From NCBI GenBank assembly GCA_964620595.1, contig CAZUHP010000006.1:1-64000 (forward strand): a stretch of DNA of 64,000 nt, in the 5' to 3' direction. Below, one piece after another: positions 50,957 to 58,944 of the stretch. Position 1 is the stretch's first letter, and each line of letters begins with the position of its first letter. Under the pieces are notes generated by a model. It ran no database searches and was not told the DNA's origin. It saw nothing but the letters and a program-made list of their open reading frames with translations. This stretch comes from Desulfocarbo sp964620595 (GTDB lineage: Bacteria > Desulfobacterota > Desulfarculia > Desulfarculales > Desulfarculaceae). The position numbers were made by a program, and so were the translations under genes.

Positions 50957-52423
50957 ATGGGTAAGGTAGACGCATTTCTCAGCATAGGCCGCCGCACCGC
51001 CCCCCTGGAGGAGGCCTCCCAGCGGCTGCGCCATTATCGGGACTTCCACCTGGAGCTTTCCGAGGAGGATCTCAGGGCCCAGGCCTCCCGCTGCATGGAC
51101 TGCGGGGTGCCCTTCTGCCACGGCTACGGCTGCCCCCTGGGCAACCTGATCCCCGAATGGAACGACCTGGCCTACCGGGGCCGCTGGAAGGAGGCCTGCG
51201 ACCGCCTGCACGCCACCAACAACTTCCCCGAGATAACCGGCCGGGTGTGCCCCTCGCCCTGCGAGGCGGCCTGCACCCTGGGGGTGGGCGACGACCCGGT
51301 CACCGTGCGCCAGACCGAGCTGGCCGTGGTGGAGCGGGGCTGGGCCGAGGGCTGGATAAAGCCCCTCAAGCCGGCCGAGGAGACCGGCAAGAAGGTGGCA
51401 GTGATCGGCTCGGGCCCGGCGGGCATGGCCGCGGCCCAACAGTTGCGCCGGGTGGGCCACGAGGTGCGCCTCTTTGAGCGCGACGACGCCCTGGGCGGCA
51501 TCCTGCGCTACGGCATCCCGGACTTCAAGCTGGAGAAATGGGTGCTGGATCGCAGGTTCCAGCAGATGGCCGAGGAGGGCGTGAAGTTCGAACTCGAGGT
51601 CAACGTGGGCAAGGACATCAGCGCCGATTACCTGCTCAAGCGCTTTGACGCGGTGTGCCTCTGCGTGGGCGCCCGCGAGCCCCGCGACCTGCCGGTGCCC
51701 GGCCGGGAGCTGGACGGCGTGCATTTTGCCATGGACTACCTGTTGCAGCAGAACCGCCGGGTGGCGGGCAAGCCCATCCAGGGCCCGGAGATCCACGCCC
51801 GGGGCAAGAAGGTGGTCATCATCGGCGGCGGCGACACCGGCGCCGACTGCCTGGGCACCGCCCTGCGCCAAGGGGCGGAGAGCGTGCACCAGTTCGAGAT
51901 ACTGCCCCAGCCGCCTCCCACCCGGGCCGAGTCCACTCCCTGGCCCACCTGGCCCCACATGCTGCGCTCCAGCCCGGCCCACGAGGAGGGCGGCGAGCGG
52001 CGCTGGTGCGTGGCCACCAGCGAGTTCCAGGGCGAGGGCGGCCGGCTCCAGCGCCTGAAGGGCCACGAGGTACGCTGGAGCGAGCCGGACGAGAGCGGCC
52101 GCAGCCAGATGACCAAGGTAAAGGGCAGCGAGTTCACCATGGAGGTGGACCTGGTGCTCCTGGCCATGGGCTTCACCCAGCCCGAGCACAGCGGCCTCTT
52201 GGACAGCCTGGGCGTGAAGTATGACGAGCGGGGCAACGTGCTCACCGGCCCGGACCTGCAAACCAGCGTGCCCCGCATCTTTGCCGCCGGCGACGTGCAG
52301 ACCGGGGCCTGGCTGGTGGTGCGGGCCATCGCGGCCGGCCGGCGCATGGCCCGGGCGGTGGATGCGGCGCTGCGGGGCGAGACCTGGCTGCCGGACACCT
52401 TGCCTCCCTGGCGCGGCCGCTAG
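50957..52423 (+). CDS. gltD: Glutamate synthase small subunit
   Basis: This 488-residue protein has the N-terminal iron-sulfur cysteines (CMDCGVPFCHGYGCPLGN and CPSPCEAAC), the FAD site IGSGPAGMAAAQQL (about 151-164) and the NADPH site IIGGGDTGADCLG (about 292-304), closing with the family motif IFAAGDVQTGAWLVV. It takes electrons from NADPH and passes them to GltB. A terminator follows at 52434-52484. Confidence 0.96.
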   Translation: MGKVDAFLSIGRRTAPLEEASQRLRHYRDFHLELSEEDLRAQASRCMDCGVPFCHGYGCPLGNLIPEWNDLAYRGRWKEACDRLHATNNFPEITGRVCPSPCEAACTLGVGDDPVTVRQTELAVVERGWAEGWIKPLKPAEETGKKVAVIGSGPAGMAAAQQLRRVGHEVRLFERDDALGGILRYGIPDFKLEKWVLDRRFQQMAEEGVKFELEVNVGKDISADYLLKRFDAVCLCVGAREPRDLPVPGRELDGVHFAMDYLLQQNRRVAGKPIQGPEIHARGKKVVIIGGGDTGADCLGTALRQGAESVHQFEILPQPPPTRAESTPWPTWPHMLRSSPAHEEGGERRWCVATSEFQGEGGRLQRLKGHEVRWSEPDESGRSQMTKVKGSEFTMEVDLVLLAMGFTQPEHSGLLDSLGVKYDERGNVLTGPDLQTSVPRIFAAGDVQTGAWLVVRAIAAGRRMARAVDAALRGETWLPDTLPPWRGR

Positions 52424-52433
52424 GCCGGGCGCG

Positions 52434-52484
52434 CCGGCCCTGGCACGACCCAGGCTCCCTCTGCGGCGGGCCGGGGCTTTTCTT
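52434..52484 (+). terminator. Terminator after gltD
   Basis: CCGGCCC (52434-52440) pairs with GGGCCGG (52468-52474), with an inner CCTGG/CCAGG hairpin, and a T-rich tract TTTTCTTT follows. A TGGCACG sequence inside (52441-52447) resembles half of a sigma-54 site but lacks a good -12. Confidence 0.6.
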
Positions 52485-52592
52485 TCCACCGGCCGGATGG
52501 TTTAGGCCCTTGTTTTGCATGCCTTTTGGGGTGGAATTATCACCCGCGCCTGATTTCAGGTACTTAGGTGGCACAAGGGGCTACTGGCTGGT

Positions 52593-54215
<1,623 letters not shown>

Positions 54216-54232
54216 GCCGACCCGGCCATTCG

Positions 54233-54244
54233 TACCCCTAGGTA
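54233..54244. promoter_or_regulatory. TACC-N4-GGTA upstream activating site of the porin gene
   Basis: TACC-CCTA-GGTA lies 18 bp after the activator stop codon and about 125 bp upstream of the predicted start from the sigma-54 promoter at 54337. The core and spacing match the two glnA sites. Confidence 0.6.
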
Positions 54245-54260
54245 GCCGAAATCCTTTGCC

Positions 54261-54287
54261 GCCCCGGCCGCGCCCGGCCGGGGCTTC
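54261..54287 (+). terminator. Terminator of the NifA-like gene
   Basis: A perfect 10-bp stem, GCCCCGGCCG (54261-54270) and CGGCCGGGGC (54275-54284) with a 4-nt loop, is followed by TTCTGCATT. The T tract is short, so efficiency is uncertain. Confidence 0.6.
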
Positions 54288-54336
54288 TGCATTATATCCC
54301 GCCCAATCAACTGGTTAGCTCTGCTTGCTTCCCGCT

Positions 54337-54352
54337 TGGCACACTGCTTGCC
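54337..54352 (+). promoter_or_regulatory. Sigma-54 promoter of the porin gene
   Basis: TGGCACACTGCTTGCC matches the TGGCACG-N4-TTGCW consensus at nearly every position (GG at 54338-54339, GC at 54350-54351, 10-bp gap). Transcription would start near 54363, giving a 92-nt leader before the ATG. Confidence 0.8.
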
Positions 54353-54454
54353 GCTGGTGGGGGCAACCCAAGGGTGAACACACCCAAAAGCAACCGATCC
54401 GTCCGGCTGGGCGCCGGGCGGGGGCAGCCAAAGAGCGAGAAAAGGAGTTACCAC

Positions 54455-55216
54455 ATGAAGAAGCTGGTTGTTTCCCTGTTGCTGGCCTTGTCCTTGGTGG
54501 TTCCGCTGCTGGGCACCCCTGGCAAGGCCCTGGCCCTGACCCCTGCGGTGGACCTGGACCTCACCTTCAACAGCAAGTACGTGTGGCGCGGCATGCTCCT
54601 GGTGGATGACTGGGTGGTGCAGCCCTCGCTCAACCTCGGGCTGGGCAGCTTCACCTTCAACCTGTGGGGCAACTATGAGCCGACCGACCAGACCGGCCAT
54701 GAAAAAGAGTTCACCGAGCTGGACCTGACCCTGGAGTACGCATTCGAGGCGGGCAAGTTCAGTTTCCCGGTGGGCGTGCTCCACTACCTGTTCCCCAACA
54801 CCTCGGCCCAGGCCACCACCGAGCTCTACGCGGGCGTGGCCTATGACTGGCCGATCTCGCCCCGCCTCACCGTGTATCACGACCTGGACCAGGCCGCGGG
54901 CGGCACCTACCTGAACCTGGCGGCCGCCTACTTCTACCAGGTTCCCGGCCTGCCCTCGGGCGTGAGCCTGGGTGTCGAGCTGTCGGCCAGCCTGGCCTAC
55001 GCCACCAGCGACTATCTCCAGGCCTACTTTGGGGTGGACAAGGCCGCCTGGAGCGATTGGTCGCTCGGCCTGGCCCTTCCCCTTGGCGTGCTGGACGGCA
55101 GGCTGACCTTCACCCCGGCGGTGAGCTACAGCGACCTGGTGGACACTGAACTCAGGGACACCACGCCGGACCACGGCAACCTGGTGTTCGGCCTGTCCGC
55201 GACCATGAGCTTCTGA
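54455..55216 (+). CDS. TorF-family putative porin
   Basis: The protein is 253 residues. The ATG at 54455 follows AAAGGAG, and it begins MKKLVVSLLLALSL, a signal peptide cleaved near KALA. The mature part is a beta-barrel pattern starting with the family hallmark LTFNSKYVWRGMLL (Gcw_chp type) and ending in MSF, an outer-membrane-type terminal phenylalanine. It would form an outer-membrane channel. It has its own sigma-54 promoter and TACC-N4-GGTA site, shared in type with glnA, so it is probably induced by nitrogen limitation and may admit amines or amino acids (inference). Confidence 0.86.
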   Translation: MKKLVVSLLLALSLVVPLLGTPGKALALTPAVDLDLTFNSKYVWRGMLLVDDWVVQPSLNLGLGSFTFNLWGNYEPTDQTGHEKEFTELDLTLEYAFEAGKFSFPVGVLHYLFPNTSAQATTELYAGVAYDWPISPRLTVYHDLDQAAGGTYLNLAAAYFYQVPGLPSGVSLGVELSASLAYATSDYLQAYFGVDKAAWSDWSLGLALPLGVLDGRLTFTPAVSYSDLVDTELRDTTPDHGNLVFGLSATMSF

Positions 55217-55236
55217 GCCGATTGAAGCGAGCAGGG

Positions 55237-55263
55237 CCCGGCCGGGGGCTTTCCCCGGCTGGG
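55237..55263 (+). terminator. Hairpin after the porin gene
   Basis: CCCGGCCGGGG (55237-55247) pairs with CCCCGGCTGGG (55253-55263), with one G-U pair and a 5-nt loop. No T tract follows, so it may be a stability hairpin or a weak terminator. Confidence 0.45.
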
Positions 55264-55341
55264 AGGGTGACTCTACGTATGCCCGGAGGAAACGTTTGGG
55301 GATCGCATTGCGGCAAGTTTTGGGGGTCGTGGATCAGGCGC

Positions 55342-55392
55342 AACCTACCGTCTGGTATGGGGCTAGCGCACAAACATACCAGACGGTAGGTT
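55342..55392. promoter_or_regulatory. Paired TACC-N4-GGTA activating sites upstream of glnA
   Basis: A perfect 18-bp inverted repeat, AACCTACCGTCTGGTATG (55342-55359) and its exact reverse complement (55375-55392), has a 15-nt spacer. Each arm contains the near-palindrome TACC-N4-GGTA. The two centres are 31 bp apart, about three helical turns, at roughly -108 and -140 from the start predicted by the sigma-54 promoter. This is the geometry of a two-dimer enhancer. The right arm is followed by TT, so a terminator reading is possible but less fitting. Confidence 0.72.
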
Positions 55393-55464
55393 TTGACGTG
55401 GCTTATTTGCGGCTCGCAAGAAAAAAATGCAGTTATTTTGGCTGTTTGAAAAATAGGTTCCTAT

Positions 55465-55480
55465 TGGCCCGGAAATTGCT
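55465..55480 (+). promoter_or_regulatory. Sigma-54 promoter of glnA
   Basis: TGGCCCGGAAATTGCT fits TGGCACG-N4-TTGCW with one change (GG at 55466-55467, GC at 55478-55479). The start would be near 55491, about 109 nt before the glnA ATG. The AT-rich stretch 55420-55460 between enhancer and promoter could ease DNA bending. Confidence 0.82.
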
Positions 55481-55599
55481 CATACTACACCCAAGGCTAT
55501 ACGAGTACCGTTAGGTAAGAAACGCGGTAAACGCATGGCGCGGGGGCGGTATTTGTGTCCCTGCGCTGACAATTTGATACCCCAAGGAGGTAAACGAGC

Positions 55600-56931
55600 A
55601 TGGCAAAGCGAAGCAAAGAGGCCGTCCTCAAGGCGGTGAGGGACAACAATGTGAAATTCATCCGCCTGTGGTTTACTGATATCCTCGGTGTGCTCAAGAG
55701 CTTCGCCATCTCCCCCAAGGAGCTGGAGATGGCCCTCAGCGAGGGCATGGGTTTTGACGGGTCGTCGATCCAGGGCTTTGCCCGCATCGACGAGAGCGAC
55801 ATGGTGGCCATGCCCGATGTGGACACCTTCACCATCCTGCCCTGGCGCACCTCCGAGACCGGCGCCGTGGCCCGGATGTTCACCGACGTGGTCAACCCGG
55901 ACGGCACCCCCTATGAGGGCGACCCCCGCTACGTGCTCAAGCGCCAGTTGGAAAGGGCGGCCAAGAAGGGCTACACCATGTACGTGGGCCCGGAGTTGGA
56001 GTTCTTCTATTTCAAGAATTCCGAGGGCACCGAGTACCTGGACCGGGGCGGCTACTTCGACCTCACCCCCCTGGACGTGGCCAGCGACCTTCGGCGCGAC
56101 ACCATCCTGGCTCTGGAGCAGATGGGCATCGACGTGGAGTACTCCCACCACGAGGTGGCTCCCAGTCAGCATGAGATCGACCTGCGCTACAAGGACGCCC
56201 TGGCCATGGCCGACGCGGCCATGACCTACCGGCTCACGGTCAAGGAAATCGCCATGCAGCACGGGGTGTACGCCACCTTCATGCCCAAGCCGGTGTTCGG
56301 CGAGAACGGCAGCGGCATGCACACCCACCAGTCGCTGTTCAAGGGCAAGAAGAACGCCTTCTTCAACGCCAAGGACGAGTGGGGCCTTTCGGACGAGGGC
56401 AAGAGCTACATCGCGGGCCTTTTGAAGCACGCCCCGGAGTTCACCTCCATCATCGCCCAGTGGGTCAACTCCTACAAGCGCCTGGTGCCGGGCTACGAGG
56501 CGCCGGTGTACGTGGCCTGGGCGCGGCGCAACCGTTCCGCCCTGGTGCGGGTGCCCATGTACAAGCCCGGCAAGGAGGCGGCCACCCGCTGCGAGCTGCG
56601 CTGCCCCGATCCGGCCTGCAACCCCTACCTGGCCTTTGCGGTGATGCTGGCCGCCGGCCTCAAGGGCATAGAGGAGAAGTACGAGCTGCCCGATCCGGTG
56701 GAAGAGGACATCTTCGAGATGACCCCCCGCCAGCTCAAGCGCCACAAGATCAAGGCCCTGCCCGGCAGCCTGGGCGAGGCGGTGGAGCTGACCGCCAAGA
56801 GCGCCCTGGTCAAGGAGTGCCTGGGCGACCACGTGTTCGAGAAGTTCGTGGAGAACAAGCGCATCGAATGGGATGCCTTCCGGGTGCACGTGAGCCAGTG
56901 GGAGCTGGAGCGCTACCTCCCCGTGCTGTAA
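55600..56931 (+). CDS. glnA: Glutamine synthetase, type I
   Basis: This 443-residue protein has the N-terminal beta-grasp latch DGSSIQGFARIDESDM (about 48-65), the metal-binding VGPELEFFYF and SHHEVAPSQHEID, the ATP-binding KPVFGENGSGMHTHQSLF, and the C-terminal ATRCELRCPDPACNPYLAFAVML. It makes glutamine from glutamate, ammonia and ATP. The length and the absence of the NLYDLP adenylylation motif (this region reads EDIFEMTPRQL) point to a form not controlled by adenylylation, leaving transcriptional and feedback control. The sigma-54 promoter and paired enhancer upstream fit that. AAGGAGG precedes the ATG. Confidence 0.96.
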   Translation: MAKRSKEAVLKAVRDNNVKFIRLWFTDILGVLKSFAISPKELEMALSEGMGFDGSSIQGFARIDESDMVAMPDVDTFTILPWRTSETGAVARMFTDVVNPDGTPYEGDPRYVLKRQLERAAKKGYTMYVGPELEFFYFKNSEGTEYLDRGGYFDLTPLDVASDLRRDTILALEQMGIDVEYSHHEVAPSQHEIDLRYKDALAMADAAMTYRLTVKEIAMQHGVYATFMPKPVFGENGSGMHTHQSLFKGKKNAFFNAKDEWGLSDEGKSYIAGLLKHAPEFTSIIAQWVNSYKRLVPGYEAPVYVAWARRNRSALVRVPMYKPGKEAATRCELRCPDPACNPYLAFAVMLAAGLKGIEEKYELPDPVEEDIFEMTPRQLKRHKIKALPGSLGEAVELTAKSALVKECLGDHVFEKFVENKRIEWDAFRVHVSQWELERYLPVL

Positions 56932-56959
56932 AGCACCCCTCCCAAGCTACGCACCACCT

Positions 56960-56996
56960 GCCGGCGGAGTCCCCAGGGGCTCCGCCGGCCCTTTTT
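56960..56996 (+). terminator. Terminator of glnA
   Basis: GCCGGCGGAG (56960-56969) and CTCCGCCGGC (56980-56989) form a perfect 10-bp stem with a 10-nt loop. They are followed by CC and five T. A G-rich repeat tract starts immediately after. Confidence 0.8.
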
Positions 56997-57052
56997 GGGG
57001 GGCGGCGACGGGGGGGCGATGGCGGGGGGCCGGGAGGGCCGGGAGGGCGATA
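56997..57052 (+). repeat. G-rich GGGGCGACGGGG tract (copy 10)
   Basis: Directly after the glnA terminator, GGGGGGCGGCGACGGGGGGGCG leads into GGCCGGGAGGG repeats. The G-rich strand is RNA-like for glnA. The tract is beyond the terminator here, so it need not be in the mRNA. Confidence 0.65.
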
Positions 57053-57115
57053 CTCGCTTTGCGCTGGCGGCCGGCATGGGATATATAGCTCACAACAACC
57101 AATGCCGGAGGGACC

Positions 57116-57952
57116 ATGACCGACCAGGCCCAGGGGGGCGACTTCCGCCCCGGCGACCCCATGCTCTTGGTGGACGAGCGCGACCGTCGCTATCTGATCA
57201 TCGTGCCCGAGGAACCGCGGGCCGAGCGCCTGCGCGGCGAGACCTTCCGCCAGGCGGAGCTTTGCGCCCTGCACGACGGCGACCTCTTGACCTCGCCCAT
57301 GCGGCGGCGCTATTTGGTGTTCAAGCCCACCTTGCAGGAGGTGGTGATGAACATGCCCCGCGCGGCCCAGGTCATCTATCCCAAGGACCTGGCCACCATC
57401 CTGGAGTGGGGCGACGTGGCGCCGGGCATGCGGGTGGCCGAGGTGGGCTGCGGCCACGGCGCCCTCACCATGACCCTGTTGCGCGCCCTGGGGCCGGAGG
57501 GCCGGCTGGACTCCTATGACCTGCGCCAGGACCACCTGAACCGCACCCGCAAGAACATCGCCCTCTACCTGGGCCCCGAGACCCTGGAGCGCTGGCGGCC
57601 GGTGCTGCGCGACCCCTCCCAGGACGGCTTCGACCAGGATGGTTACGAGCGGCTGTTCACCGACGTGCCCGAGCCCTGGACCATGATCGCCTCGGTGGCC
57701 CGGGCCTTGCGGCCGGGCGGGGTGTGGGTGGCCTATATCCCCACCGTGATGCAGATGAGCCGCTTGATCGAGGCCCTGAACCTGGACCCGGCCTTCTGCC
57801 TGGCCGAAGGCTTCGAGACCTTGCAGCGCTACTGGCACGTCAGGGGCCAGTCCGTACGGCCCAAGCACAGCATGAAGGCCCACACCGGCTTCATCGTCAC
57901 CTGCCGCCGCCGCTGGCGCGAGCCTTTGGGCAAGGAACCTGTCGCGGAATAG
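57116..57952 (+). CDS. trmI: tRNA (adenine-N1) methyltransferase (TrmI-like)
   Basis: This 278-residue protein has an N-terminal beta-barrel-like domain (LLVDERDRRYLII, RRRYLVFKPTLQEVVMNMPRAAQVIYPKD) followed by a class I methyltransferase with the SAM motif VAEVGCGHGALTMTLL (about 104-119) and the catalytic-side motif LFTDVPEPW (about 181-189). The family methylates A58 of tRNA. It stands alone, between glnA and the convergent nitroreductase gene. Confidence 0.88.
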   Translation: MTDQAQGGDFRPGDPMLLVDERDRRYLIIVPEEPRAERLRGETFRQAELCALHDGDLLTSPMRRRYLVFKPTLQEVVMNMPRAAQVIYPKDLATILEWGDVAPGMRVAEVGCGHGALTMTLLRALGPEGRLDSYDLRQDHLNRTRKNIALYLGPETLERWRPVLRDPSQDGFDQDGYERLFTDVPEPWTMIASVARALRPGGVWVAYIPTVMQMSRLIEALNLDPAFCLAEGFETLQRYWHVRGQSVRPKHSMKAHTGFIVTCRRRWREPLGKEPVAE

Positions 57953-58018
57953 GACGGTCAGCAGCTCCAGCAAGTGGCGCCGGCTACGTCCAGGGGTGGT
58001 GGTTCAGGGGGCGCCCCC

Positions 58019-58927
58019 TCATCCCTCGAAATACCTGGGTGTCACCGGCAGGCGGCCGGCAGGGCCATGCCATTTCTCGTCCGGCCAGCCCAGGGCGATG
58101 CAGGCGTACACGGTCTCCTCGGCCGGGATGCCCACCACCTGTTTGAGCTTGGGGTCGTTGGCCATGGTGGCCACCACGTAGCCTATCAGGCAGGAGCCCA
58201 GGCCCATGGCGTGGGCGGCCAGGATGATGTGGCCGCTGGCCAGGAGGGCGTCCTCGGCCGGGCAGGAGGCGCCGGGCCGGGAGGACACGATGATGGCGGC
58301 CGGGGCGCCGTGGAACAGGCGCTCCCGGCCCGTGGCCTGCCATTCCTCCAGGGCCTGTTGCACGGACTCCAGGTGCTCCCGGTAGTAGAGGTCCAGCTCG
58401 GGCTTGCCCAACAGCTTCAAGAGCCCGCGCAGCCAGGGTTTGGCCGCCTTGGCGTTGAGGGCGCGCAGGAACTCGCCGATGGGCTCGGCCAGGGCCATGA
58501 CCGCCCGGCGGGTGGGCAGGATGGTGAAAGCCCAGGCCTGGCTGTTGGTGCCCGAGGGCGCGGTGATGCCGATCTTGACCAGGTCCTCCAGCATCTCGCG
58601 GGGCACGGGTTTTTCCTGGTAGTTGCGGCAGGAACGGCGCGAGCGCATGAGCCGCACCAGTTGGTCCAGCGGGGGCTGGCCATGGGGAAGCCAGCGGTTG
58701 TCCGGGGTGAAGGTGCGGAAGTCCAGGGCCTCCTCGGCCAGGAGCGGCACCTCCACCGCCCCCACCGGGCACACCGCCGCGCAGTGCCCGCAGTAGAGGG
58801 AGCGGGTGCCGACCACCCTGGCCACCCCGTCTTTCAATTCCAGGGCCTGGGTGGGGCAGACCCGCACGCATTCGCCGCAGCCGATGCACTTGTCCGGGTC
58901 TATGTTGGTGCGTATGGGGCGTTCCAC
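58019..58927 (-). CDS. Nitroreductase with N-terminal ferredoxin domain
   Basis: The protein is 302 residues from the GTG at 58927, chosen for AAAAGGA upstream; an upstream start at 58957 would overlap the previous gene. It has two 4Fe-4S motifs (CIGCGECVRVCP and YCGHCAAVCPVGA) then a nitroreductase fold with RSRRSCRNYQEKPV (FMN site), GTNSQAW and GLGSCLIGY. It passes electrons from clusters to FMN to reduce an unknown acceptor. It follows the acyltransferase fusion by 17 bp. Confidence 0.9.
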   Translation of the reverse strand: MERPIRTNIDPDKCIGCGECVRVCPTQALELKDGVARVVGTRSLYCGHCAAVCPVGAVEVPLLAEEALDFRTFTPDNRWLPHGQPPLDQLVRLMRSRRSCRNYQEKPVPREMLEDLVKIGITAPSGTNSQAWAFTILPTRRAVMALAEPIGEFLRALNAKAAKPWLRGLLKLLGKPELDLYYREHLESVQQALEEWQATGRERLFHGAPAAIIVSSRPGASCPAEDALLASGHIILAAHAMGLGSCLIGYVVATMANDPKLKQVVGIPAEETVYACIALGWPDEKWHGPAGRLPVTPRYFEG

Positions 58928-58944
58928 GGGGCGGTCCTTTTCGC

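Noticed and set aside
52441..52455. Sigma-54 promoter ahead of the NifA-like gene
   Set aside because: TGGCACG matches the -24 part, but the -12 reads AGGC. The site also lies inside the gltD terminator stem.
55342..55392. Intrinsic terminator of the porin gene
   Set aside because: The stem is perfect, but it lies 125 bp after the stop, the T tract is short, and the two embedded dyads are spaced like enhancer sites also seen at 54233.
55342..55392. NtrC or TetR-family operators
   Set aside because: The core TACC-N4-GGTA differs from GCACC-N5-GGTGC. No TetR-family gene is in the window, while a sigma-54 activator gene is adjacent.
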